Notes: generated from the sequence alone by a model not told the origin. 6,501 bases of DNA from an uncultured Clostridia bacterium (GCA_934277495.1 CAKQUI010000114.1:1-6501), one strand, 5' to 3'. Shown: positions 1 through 5,790, counted from the first letter of the stretch. A program made the numbers and translations.

Positions 1-32
1 AGCGCTTTTTTTGTTTTTGTACTCTCGTTCAT
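1..32 (-). CDS. N-terminus of a second TasA-like, SipW-type exported protein (partial)
   Basis: Only the first ten codons (MNESTKTKKA) and two further bases lie in the window; the rest continues past base 1. The 32 bases match the start of the neighbouring 400-residue TasA-like gene (1413-1444) at 31 of 32 positions, and the single difference is a silent Thr codon change. A Shine-Dalgarno AAAGGAAG (41-48) lies eight bases before the ATG, which supports translation from here. The residues match the charged n-region of the SipW-type signal peptide of the neighbour, so I infer a tandem paralogue exported by the same SipW. The rest of the protein, including whether it shares the C-terminal repeats, cannot be seen. 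Confidence 0.8.
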   Translation of the reverse strand, partial: MNESTKTKKA

Positions 33-93
33 TGTTTCTTCTTCCTTTCTTGGATTTTTGCCAATGATAAATCTCTCACCCCAATGTTTTTTC

Positions 94-154
94 CGGAAAG
101 TAAAGGGCACAGCGTTCACATATTGAAATATCACGATATGCACTTTACTTTCCG
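94..154. repeat. Imperfect long-range inverted repeat, alternative to the adjacent hairpin
   Basis: Arm 94-108 (CGGAAAGTAAAGGGC) pairs with arm 140-154 at 14 of 15 positions across a 31-base loop. The left arm begins inside a 10-base palindrome, TTTCCGGAAA (90-99). The loop holds CATAT (119-123), which can pair with ATATG (136-140), and ATATC-AC-GATAT (128-139). The right arm shares bases 149-154 with the compact hairpin at 149-176, so the two folds exclude each other. Neither is followed by a T-tract on either strand. The element sits in the leader of the downstream TasA-like paralogue. Its function is unknown. Confidence 0.6.
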
Positions 155-176
155 CTCACCTTGTGGTGAGCGGAAA
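149..176. repeat. Perfect 12-bp hairpin between TasA-like paralogues
   Basis: TTTCCGCTCACC (149-160) and GGTGAGCGGAAA (165-176) form a perfect 12-bp stem with a four-base loop. It is GC-rich and strong enough to act in RNA, but no T-run follows it in either direction, so it is not a typical intrinsic terminator. On the leftward transcript it lies 66 bases after the stop of the 400-residue TasA-like gene and would form before the overlapping alternative fold (94-154). A role in mRNA 3'-end stability, partial attenuation or processing is inferred only. Confidence 0.65.
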
Positions 177-192
177 AGATGAAATCAAGGTT

Positions 193-219
193 ATTCTTTA
201 ACTACTGTGTAGTAAGAAT
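193..219. repeat. Bulged hairpin just after the TasA-like stop codon
   Basis: ATTCTT (193-198) and ACTAC (201-205) pair with GTAGT (209-213) and AAGAAT (214-219), giving an 11-bp stem with a two-base bulge (TA, 199-200) and a three-base loop. On the leftward transcript it begins 22 bases after the stop codon at 242-244. It is AT-rich and has no T-tract after it, so termination would be weak. It may be a 3'-UTR stability structure. Confidence 0.45.
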
Positions 220-241
220 CATTTGGTATTTTACTGTCTGG

Positions 242-1444
242 CTATTTGCTAACTACATACCAGTCGCCATCCTGAGTTACCTTGCAGCCATCTCCGAGTA
301 CGACTTCTTTGTCTCCCAGTGTAGGTTTTGATGGATCGTATTTGTAGAATTTACCGCCATTGACTATGATCTTAGCGTTGGAGCCGTCTTTGCAGTTCAG
401 TGTCCTCTCAGGATGTTTAGCTCTGAATGTACCGCCGTTGATCGTGATCTGAGCGCTATCATCTGCATAAATCAGATCGCATGGATCATCTGCAGGAACA
501 CCAACCTGTCTGAAGTTACCACCGTCGATAGTAACCTTACCGTTATTCAACGCATATACAGCCATCGCTGCTCCTGTACTACCACCCTTGGTGTAAACTG
601 CATATAAGTCTGCATTGATAGTATAGTTAGCGGCAGAGCTACCGATGCTGCTAGCCTGTACTACACCGTAGCGCCCACTTGCCTGTGTATTTTCAGTTAC
701 ATTGATAGTTTCACTGGAAGAGCTATTTGCCTTAAATTTTGTCGGAGCATTTTCATCATATGTTTTATCAAAGCTATCGCTTTCAACAGACGCCTGTGTT
801 GCATTTACATCTACACCAAGATTGTATACATATGAGGCTCCGCTGCTTCCTGTAGCAGTTGACATCGGATTTGCTTCGTTACCAACGCTTGTTGGCATAT
901 AGATTACCATTGCAATCGGATCAGATGTTTTTCCTGCCTCAAGCACTGGCATACCAGTAACAAAAGGTTTCTTACTGCTCATCGTCTCTGCATTGGCTGC
1001 AACTGCCGCTTGTGCATCTTCACGAGTTGCAAATTTCTCCGTTACCGCTGCACTACCTAACATAAGATAATCCCCGACCTTATATTTCTCACCTGCGACA
1101 TTCTTTCCAGTTGAAGAATTAAACTGTGAATTGAGTCCCATTGTGTACTTCAGTGCCAGATTACCGTTGTTCTTTACACGCAGATATACCAGCTCTGTCA
1201 CGCCCGGCTCCCATAAAGTCTTGTCGTCAAAGAGCTTTGTTGATGATGTTGCTGTACTCCAGTGTTCCATGTCCGTACTGTATTCCAGCTCGACATCCAG
1301 CTTACCTGACTGGATCTTGTTCACGCCGGTGCTTGCTGTGTCTGTGAACCATGCGAATGTCGTTCCGATGAGCAGTGCTATGCATATGAATAATGCAAAG
1401 AGACTGCCTCGGAGCGCTTTTTTTGTTTTCGTACTCTCGTTCAT
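242..1444 (-). CDS. TasA/camelysin-like SipW-dependent exported protein with C-terminal beta-solenoid-like repeats
   Basis: This is a 400-residue secreted protein, likely a surface or matrix fibre subunit. The start at 1444 is chosen over the in-frame ATG at 1474 because a near-perfect AGAAGGAGGA lies 4 bases before it and because the paralogue at the left edge starts with the same residues. Residues 1-31 are a SipW-type signal peptide: basic KTKKALRG, a hydrophobic core, then TTFAWFTDTAS around the expected cleavage site. Residues about 42-215 resemble the TasA/CalY beta-sandwich (GKLDVELEYS, WEPG at 78-81, LRVKNNGNLALKY). A Ser/Thr/Asn-rich linker follows. Residues 274-366 hold four spaced strand motifs: YTINADL (274), VTIDGGNF (304), ITINGGTF (333) and IIVNGGKF (359), resembling rungs of a parallel beta-solenoid. 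There are three cysteines in this part (322, 351, 387) and no LPxTG anchor. The gene lies downstream of sipW, which supports SipW processing. The TasA-like call is by motif only; function as fibre is inferred. Confidence 0.85.
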   Translation of the reverse strand: MNESTKTKKALRGSLFALFICIALLIGTTFAWFTDTASTGVNKIQSGKLDVELEYSTDMEHWSTATSSTKLFDDKTLWEPGVTELVYLRVKNNGNLALKYTMGLNSQFNSSTGKNVAGEKYKVGDYLMLGSAAVTEKFATREDAQAAVAANAETMSSKKPFVTGMPVLEAGKTSDPIAMVIYMPTSVGNEANPMSTATGSSGASYVYNLGVDVNATQASVESDSFDKTYDENAPTKFKANSSSSETINVTENTQASGRYGVVQASSIGSSAANYTINADLYAVYTKGGSTGAAMAVYALNNGKVTIDGGNFRQVGVPADDPCDLIYADDSAQITINGGTFRAKHPERTLNCKDGSNAKIIVNGGKFYKYDPSKPTLGDKEVVLGDGCKVTQDGDWYVVSK

Positions 1445-1448
1445 AACG

Positions 1449-1458
1449 TCCTCCTTCT
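1449..1458 (-). promoter_or_regulatory. Ribosome binding site that sets the TasA-like start
   Basis: On the minus strand this reads AGAAGGAGGA, four bases before the ATG at 1444. An ATG 30 bases further upstream (1474) lacks any comparable site, so it would add ten residues that the paralogue does not have. Confidence 0.85.
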
Positions 1459-1587
1459 GTTCATTAACGATCATATCTGTAATAGGTATTTCCCCTGACT
1501 AAATACTGTTGTATTTCTTTGTCTGCTCTTTCTGACCGCATCATATGCACCGGTCTTCTCTCCCTGTCATTCCGGCATCATATATGC

Positions 1588-1653
1588 CTTCAGTGCTTTT
1601 TCCCTGCCCTTTTCCCTTACATTGGCTTATATATACAAAGCTTCAGTGCTTTT
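1588..1653. repeat. 13-base direct repeat and small hairpins in the sipW to TasA-like spacer
   Basis: CTTCAGTGCTTTT occurs at 1588-1600 and again at 1641-1653, 53 bases apart, close to five helical turns. Both copies sit in the 222-base spacer upstream of the TasA-like gene. Next to them, GGCAT-CATAT-ATGCC (1574-1588) forms a five-bp hairpin, and a related GCATCATATGC occurs at 1539-1549. No convincing promoter or terminator was found in this spacer, so I cannot say whether the TasA-like gene has its own promoter or reads through from sipW. The repeats could be regulator sites or remnants of a duplication. Confidence 0.45.
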
Positions 1654-1666
1654 ATATATCTTTTAT

Positions 1667-3142
1667 TCAGCAATCCTTGTCTTCTCCTGTGATCGCTCTG
1701 ACATCTACAGTGCTTCTTGTCCTGCTTTGTACAGGCTGCTGAGGCTGTTTCTGGTCCAGAACCCGCTGCGGCTCTGCAGTTGTCTTTCCGGCTGACTGCT
1801 GCGGTGTCCTGTTCTGAGCTGTCTGTGACTGAGCTCCGCTGTGCTGTGCTGCATTGCTCTGCTTTGGTGCTGTCTGCTGTTGCTGCAGTCTCTGCTGGCG
1901 GACACGCTGAGTTCTCTGCTGAGTTTGTCCGGACGGCTGCTTCGGCTGCTGACGTACCGGCTGTGTCATGTTTGCCTGTTTTGCCTTTGCCTGCTGCACT
2001 GCTTCCTTTCGCCTCATGTCGCCTGCGTTCTGTCCTGCCTGCCTTTGCTGCTGTGCTGCTTTCTGTCGCATCTGAGGAGCCTGCTGCTGCATCATTTTCT
2101 GAGCTGCTGCTGTGTCAATGCCATGCTGCTGTGGCTGACGGACTGCCTGCTGTGCAGGTTTTGTATGTATCTGCGGTGCTGCTGCCTGATGTGGCTGTGC
2201 ATTCACAGATGTTCCTGTCTGTATCTGCTGATGAGCTGTGTCAGGCTGCATCTGAGGTCTTTCCTGCTGTGCCTGTATGAACTGTGACTGCACTGCTTCC
2301 TGAGACTGTACGCCTTCCGCCGTGGTCTGCACCTGGACCTGAGAGCTCTGCTGCATCTGAGGCTGTGCATTTGCGACCGGAGTCTGCATCTGTGCCGGCG
2401 TTTCCTGCTGGACCTGTGGTATCTGCTGCAGCTGAGGCTGCATCGACGGCTGTCCCGGCATCTGCGGTATCTCCATGCCGCTCTGCTGCATCTGCTGCTG
2501 CATTCGAGCCAGCTGCTCCATCATCTGCTGTGATTTCATACGCTCTTCCTCCAGCTCTTTCTTTTCCTGCTGGATCTCCTCCACCTGCTCTTTCTTGTAC
2601 TTGCGGAAAAGCTTGATACTGTTTCGTGCCTGTACGAGTATCAGTATGAAGAACGGCGTGAATATGCAGATGAAGTATCCCGGAACAGTCTTCAGAAACT
2701 GGAAGAATGTCCCGACATTCGGTATATGTCCCTGATATTTACCGATCACAAGGTTGTATGTGACTATTCCCTGGTCGTTGGAATCCGTAGTCGTACCGTA
2801 AGTCACGAATCCCGGATTGCCATCGCTGTCCTTTGTCACTTTCCTGATCTTGTGGGTCACGATCTCGCCGTAATTGGATTCATCAGGCGACTGGAAAGAA
2901 ATGATATCTCCTGCCTTCAGTTTGCTGGGATCAGTCTTTTTGATCAGTACCAGATCACCTGCGTCGAAATCTGTGGCTTTCATGGAATCGGACAGTACGA
3001 TGAATGCACTGTATCCGAACAGACTGCGGTCAGCCCTGTCGAAAGTCGTGACGGAAACGATGGTGAATGCCATCATTCCCAGCGAAAACACCACGATCAT
3101 CCATACGATCACTTTTTTGATAATGTTCAAAGTCTTTTTCAT
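1667..3142 (-). CDS. sipW: SipW-type (ER-type) signal peptidase I with a long Q-rich cytoplasmic tail
   Basis: This membrane endopeptidase removes signal peptides from SipW-dependent exported proteins such as TasA. Residues 11-31 form the first membrane segment. The serine catalytic motif is VLSDSM with Ser53, and the base is His97 in EIVTHKI; this Ser-His pair, in place of Ser-Lys, defines the ER/SipW type. GTTTDSNDQG (116-125) matches the conserved acidic box with Asp120 and Asp123. A second membrane segment spans about 153-171. Family members of roughly 190 residues normally end soon after this; here the protein continues to 491. Residues 182-220 are Glu/Lys/Gln-rich and likely a coiled coil, and residues 205-480 are dominated by Gln with Ala, Pro, Met, Thr and Ser, turning basic in the second half. 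By topology this tail is cytoplasmic. AGGGGAG lies eight bases before the ATG. The gene starts 32 bases after the two-domain TasA-like gene, so the two are probably co-transcribed. The catalytic call is strong; the tail's role is unknown. Confidence 0.92.
   Translation of the reverse strand: MKKTLNIIKKVIVWMIVVFSLGMMAFTIVSVTTFDRADRSLFGYSAFIVLSDSMKATDFDAGDLVLIKKTDPSKLKAGDIISFQSPDESNYGEIVTHKIRKVTKDSDGNPGFVTYGTTTDSNDQGIVTYNLVIGKYQGHIPNVGTFFQFLKTVPGYFICIFTPFFILILVQARNSIKLFRKYKKEQVEEIQQEKKELEEERMKSQQMMEQLARMQQQMQQSGMEIPQMPGQPSMQPQLQQIPQVQQETPAQMQTPVANAQPQMQQSSQVQVQTTAEGVQSQEAVQSQFIQAQQERPQMQPDTAHQQIQTGTSVNAQPHQAAAPQIHTKPAQQAVRQPQQHGIDTAAAQKMMQQQAPQMRQKAAQQQRQAGQNAGDMRRKEAVQQAKAKQANMTQPVRQQPKQPSGQTQQRTQRVRQQRLQQQQTAPKQSNAAQHSGAQSQTAQNRTPQQSAGKTTAEPQRVLDQKQPQQPVQSRTRSTVDVRAITGEDKDC
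1705..2545 (-). repeat. CAG-rich low-complexity coding tract (Gln-rich tail of SipW)
   Basis: This stretch encodes residues 200-480 of the SipW protein. Glutamine makes up roughly a third of the residues by eye, written mostly with CAG, so the plus strand is dense in CTG and CTGCTG. It has no strict period and is better described as compositional bias with short runs (QQQ, QQQQ) than as a tandem repeat array. Such tracts can change length by slippage. Long open frames on the opposite strand here are by-products of this bias. Confidence 0.75.
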
Positions 3143-3149
3143 TCAAATG

Positions 3150-3167
3150 TCTCCCCTCGACCGGTCG
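3150..3167 (-). promoter_or_regulatory. sipW ribosome site abutting a 10-base palindrome
   Basis: GAGGGGAGA (minus strand, 3150-3158) is the sipW Shine-Dalgarno. It touches the perfect palindrome CGACCGGTCG (3158-3167) in the 32-base gap after the upstream gene. The palindrome is too short to give a stable hairpin with a normal loop. It may be chance or a protein site. Confidence 0.4.
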
Positions 3168-3174
3168 CAGCATC

Positions 3175-4458
3175 TTATTCGAAACTGTGTCCCGGATTGT
3201 TTCTAACCTGTGTAGCTGTAGCGCTCATCCTGAATGACAGTTCTTTATCCTGTGCTTCGTTCCCTCTTTCTTCAGGGAAATAGAACAGTATCGTCAGATC
3301 CTTTCGTTCTCCTGCTGACAGGATATCGTCACTGACTGCATCGGAACCTCGTGTCAGTTCACTGGCTGTACCCTGATACAATACCTTCCCGCTTTCGTTT
3401 TCGGTAACGGTCAGCTGAAGCAAATCTGACAGATCTCCTGCCACGTCATCCATATATATCTTGTAATAGGCGTCTATGGAGCCTTCGTTTTCGATGAAAA
3501 ACTGTTTCTTTACTCTCATGCCCGGTTCGAACAGGTACTCGTCTTCGTGTATCACCGGTTCGCCGTTATTGAGGTTTATCTTCACGATGCCGGTCTCGAA
3601 AGTATTGTCTTTTACCGATACTATCGATGATATCAGCGCAAAGCTGGTGATCACCAGCATCAGTACCAGAAGCACAGCGATGATCATGCTCCTGTGCAGT
3701 TTCTTCTGCACTGCTGCATCTGCTTCATCCATGCCGTCATCCTGACCTTTTCGGTCTCTGCGTGATTTGAGCAGCAGTATGATGATCGCCAGTGCACATG
3801 CTGCCATGACTATCCACAGCATCAGGTTCACTGTATCGCCGGTCCTGGCAGTCAGTCCGCCGCCACTGTTTCCCGGCTTTGAAGGCTTGCTGCTGTCAGT
3901 CGGTCCTGTGCTGCCTCCGGTGTCTTCAACATACCATCTGAGGTTTGCCTTCAGCAGAGCCTGCTGATACTGGTTGCCTACACTGGTATCGAGCCATGCA
4001 TCCACCTGATACGTCACGTCCGTGACGCCACGGGAAGCTTTTTTTATTTTCTGTGTAAAGCTTTTCTTATTTATCTCGTTGAATGTTCCCTGACAGATAG
4101 CAGCGCCGGAACCTTTGTCTGTGACGCTGACCTGCAGCACATCACCGAGGTCTTTCGTCTGCTGTGTGATCTCTGCTTCAAAGAAAAGTTTCAGAGAACT
4201 GCTGTGATGTATACGCACTGTGAAATCTCTGCTGACCTTGTCTCCCGGCACCATATTGCTCACATTGAATGCTTTGTTGTCCTGGGCATGTTTTTTATAA
4301 AGCTCCAGGGTCGGTGACTTGACGCTGCGGGATGCAGCTGAAACTACAGCAAGACCTGCTCCGCTCAGCACAAGCAGAACACACAGGATATATATCATCC
4401 GCCGTATGAATTTCTGTGATTTTATAGTTTTTGAACCACTGTTTTCTCTATTTTTCAT
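3175..4458 (-). CDS. Membrane-anchored protein with two TasA-like domains and an internal anchor segment
   Basis: This 427-residue protein looks like two exported TasA-like proteins joined end to end. Half one has a signal or anchor segment (21-43, ending VVSAAS) and a beta-rich domain (about 46-180). Then comes a Gly/Ser/Pro linker, a TARTGD motif (203-208), a membrane segment (211-230) and the basic KSRRDRK. That order is the layout of a sortase sorting signal, although the usual LPxTG proline is missing. Half two begins at about Met243 with KKLHR, a second SipW-like hydrophobic segment (257-280) and another beta domain (286-420). The halves share order and motifs: PGDKVSRDF / PGMRVKKQF, GDVLQVSVT / SDLLQLTVT, and CQGTFNEI / YQGTASEL. 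Predicted topology puts both domains outside and the linker (231-256) inside. It is first in the leftward block, before sipW. No strong ribosome site precedes the ATG, but a stop lies four codons upstream, so this is the longest possible start. Its role as a fibre anchor is inferred. Confidence 0.78.
   Translation of the reverse strand: MKNRENSGSKTIKSQKFIRRMIYILCVLLVLSGAGLAVVSAASRSVKSPTLELYKKHAQDNKAFNVSNMVPGDKVSRDFTVRIHHSSSLKLFFEAEITQQTKDLGDVLQVSVTDKGSGAAICQGTFNEINKKSFTQKIKKASRGVTDVTYQVDAWLDTSVGNQYQQALLKANLRWYVEDTGGSTGPTDSSKPSKPGNSGGGLTARTGDTVNLMLWIVMAACALAIIILLLKSRRDRKGQDDGMDEADAAVQKKLHRSMIIAVLLVLMLVITSFALISSIVSVKDNTFETGIVKINLNNGEPVIHEDEYLFEPGMRVKKQFFIENEGSIDAYYKIYMDDVAGDLSDLLQLTVTENESGKVLYQGTASELTRGSDAVSDDILSAGERKDLTILFYFPEERGNEAQDKELSFRMSATATQVRNNPGHSFE
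3730..3743 (-). promoter_or_regulatory. Possible internal translation start for the second half of the two-domain protein
   Basis: On the minus strand AGGA (3740-3743) lies seven bases before an in-frame ATG (3730-3732, Met243). Starting here would give a free-standing 185-residue protein, MDEADAAVQKK followed by a SipW-type hydrophobic segment and one TasA-like domain. This could be a leftover start from an ancestral separate gene or a site that is still used. It is a weak site seen by eye. Confidence 0.3.
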
Positions 4459-4547
4459 AGTCGTACGCTAACTCTTCTATAATACTCTGACAGATGTGGA
4501 TACGAATATTCCGTCAAAAAATACATTTAACATTAAAATACAAACAC

Positions 4548-4577
4548 ATTTTACACCTTTTCGACACATTCTGACAA
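4548..4577 (-). promoter_or_regulatory. Sigma-A-type promoter for the leftward TasA-like/sipW block
   Basis: On the minus strand TTGTCA (4572-4577) and TAAAAT (4548-4553) are each one base from consensus, with an 18-base spacer. Transcription would begin near 4541, leaving a leader of about 80 bases before the ATG at 4458. A TTGACG and a TATTAT further downstream are 27 bases apart and do not form a proper pair. Confidence 0.55.
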
Positions 4578-4706
4578 GTCGTTCTGGTATTTTCTGAAAA
4601 TTATTTTGCGGTTAGTTTGTACGATATCCTGCGTTTTTTGTCCCTGATACAGTGAACACCGACACTTTTGAACTGCAGCACAGAAAGGAACCTGTCCTGA
4701 AATGAT

Positions 4707-4735
4707 TTTACTTTATTCCGATATGAGTATATAAT
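4707..4735 (+). promoter_or_regulatory. Sigma-A-type promoter for azlCD
   Basis: A perfect -10 TATAAT (4730-4735) is preceded, across a 17-base spacer, by TTTACT (4707-4712), four of six bases of the -35 consensus. Transcription would start near 4742, about 30 bases before the azlC ATG. The leader contains only the ribosome site AGAAAGGA (4754-4761). Confidence 0.65.
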
Positions 4736-4771
4736 ATTGACGTTACGCAAAAAAGAAAGGATGTTTTAGCA

Positions 4772-5473
4772 ATGAGTTTCACTAAGGGGGTCCGTGACGG
4801 TATCCCCATCGCATTAGGATATTTCTCGGTTTCTGTCGCCTTTGGACTTATGGCGGTGGAGGCCGGCTGCACCTGGATCGAGTCTATGCTGATATCGATT
4901 ACCAATCTGACCTCGGCCGGACAGTTTGCGGGAGTCACCGTCCTGACTCATATGGGTACATATCTCGAAATGGCTGTTATGCAGTTTGTTGTCAATCTTC
5001 GTTACGGACTGATGGGTATCGCTCTTTCACAGAAAGTGAATGACCGGTTCAAAGGTATATGGCGCCTGATCCTGGGATTTGCCATCACTGATGAGATATT
5101 CGCCGTAGCAATAGGACAGGACGGACAGATAAGCAGACGTTATTTCGCAGGTCTTGCGTCGCTGCCGATAATCGGCTGGACTGCCGGTACAGTAACAGGA
5201 GCTATCCTTGGCAATATCATGCCTGAGATAATAACAAGTGCACTGGGCGTGGCGCTTTACGGCATGTTCATCGCAGTAGTAGTCCCTAAATCAAAGGAAG
5301 ACAGGCGTGTCCTGGCAGCAGTTGCCATTGCTGTAGCCATCAGCGTCGCACTCCGCTATATCCCTGCTTTTTCAGGTGTTTCGACAGGATTTGCCATCAT
5401 CATATGTGCAGTAGCCGCTTCAGCGGCAGGTGCTTTACTTTTCCCTGTCAGTGAGAGCGAGGAGGTGCAGTAA
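4772..5473 (+). CDS. azlC: AzlC-family branched-chain amino acid exporter, large subunit
   Basis: This 233-residue multi-pass membrane protein is the large subunit of an AzlCD (BrnFE-type) permease, known in Bacillus and Corynebacterium to export leucine, isoleucine, valine and related compounds. Family motifs are all present: GVRDGIPIALGYFSVSVAFG (6-25), TSAGQFAGV (47-55), NLRYGLM (75-81) and TDEIFAVA (106-113). Length is typical of the family. AGAAAGGA precedes the ATG by ten bases; the earlier ATG at 4761 runs into a stop after one codon, so the start is secure. The stop codon overlaps the azlD start by one base (TAATG), which indicates translational coupling. No Lrp/AzlB-type regulator is adjacent within the window. 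Substrate is by family only; some members move other amino acids. Confidence 0.93.
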   Translation: MSFTKGVRDGIPIALGYFSVSVAFGLMAVEAGCTWIESMLISITNLTSAGQFAGVTVLTHMGTYLEMAVMQFVVNLRYGLMGIALSQKVNDRFKGIWRLILGFAITDEIFAVAIGQDGQISRRYFAGLASLPIIGWTAGTVTGAILGNIMPEIITSALGVALYGMFIAVVVPKSKEDRRVLAAVAIAVAISVALRYIPAFSGVSTGFAIIICAVAASAAGALLFPVSESEEVQ

Positions 5474-5790
5474 TGGGGTTCAGCAGATTCATACCGTATC
5501 TCATCGTCATGGCAGGCGTGACATACCTTATCAGGGTCATACCTTTCGTGATGATGAACAGGAAGATCGAAAACAGGTTCATCAACTCATTCCTGTACTA
5601 CATACCTTACACAGTGCTGGCAGCCATGACGTTCCCTGCCATACTCTATGCCACTGGCAGCATGATATCCGCCGCAGCGGGGCTGCTTGCCGCTATACTG
5701 CTGGCGTTCAGAGGCAAAGGGCTTCTGGTTGTCGCCATCGGCGCATGTCTTGCAGTATTCGCAGTTGAGATGATAATGATGTTAGCTTAA
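5473..5790 (+). CDS. azlD: AzlD-family branched-chain amino acid exporter, small subunit
   Basis: This 105-residue membrane protein is the partner of AzlC and is needed for the exporter to work. It has the family's usual length and pattern: FIPYLIVMAGVTYLIRVIPF (4-23), with the conserved TYxxR-x-xPF motif, then three further hydrophobic stretches (about 40-60, 64-79, 84-104) and almost no soluble part. Residues YYIPYTVLAAMTFP (42-55) match the conserved central segment. The start codon overlaps the azlC stop, and GAGGAGGT (5459-5466) sits six bases upstream inside the azlC end. The gene stops directly against the left arm of a strong terminator, so azlCD is a two-gene operon. Confidence 0.93.
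   Translation: MGFSRFIPYLIVMAGVTYLIRVIPFVMMNRKIENRFINSFLYYIPYTVLAAMTFPAILYATGSMISAAAGLLAAILLAFRGKGLLVVAIGACLAVFAVEMIMMLA

Larger units (their letters stand above)
4459..4771. other. Divergent intergenic region between the SipW block and azlCD
   Basis: These 313 bases carry no credible gene. They hold one promoter in each direction (4548-4577 leftward, 4707-4735 rightward) and are AT-rich between 4500 and 4560. A small inverted repeat, TTTAA-CA-TTAAA, lies at 4526-4537, just downstream of the leftward start point, and could be an operator. No riboswitch or T-box fold was recognised, and the azlC leader is too short to hold one. Confidence 0.6.

Noticed and set aside
149..176. Strong hairpin as an intrinsic terminator
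   Set aside because: No T-tract follows on either strand.
203..1444. LPxTG cell-wall anchor on the TasA-like protein
   Set aside because: The protein ends in DGDWYVVSK with no sorting motif or terminal membrane helix.
1445..1474. Upstream start for the TasA-like gene at 1474
   Set aside because: The internal ATG at 1444 has a near-perfect ribosome site and matches the start of the paralogue; the upstream ATG has neither.
1717..2616. Long open frames on the plus strand opposite sipW
   Set aside because: They lie wholly opposite the CAG-rich tail and translate to Cys/Leu- or Ala/Ser-rich low-complexity sequence. They are by-products of the CTG bias and have no ribosome sites.
2726..3283. Plus-strand open frame of 185 codons
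   Set aside because: It is antisense to the catalytic part of sipW, which has clear protein-family motifs.
4708..4938. Minus-strand frame across the azlC promoter and start
   Set aside because: It overlaps a well-supported promoter and azlC start and resembles no protein.
5414..5425. GCCGCT-TC-AGCGGC hairpin near the end of azlC
   Set aside because: It lies within coding sequence with no T-tract; likely due to Ala codon composition.
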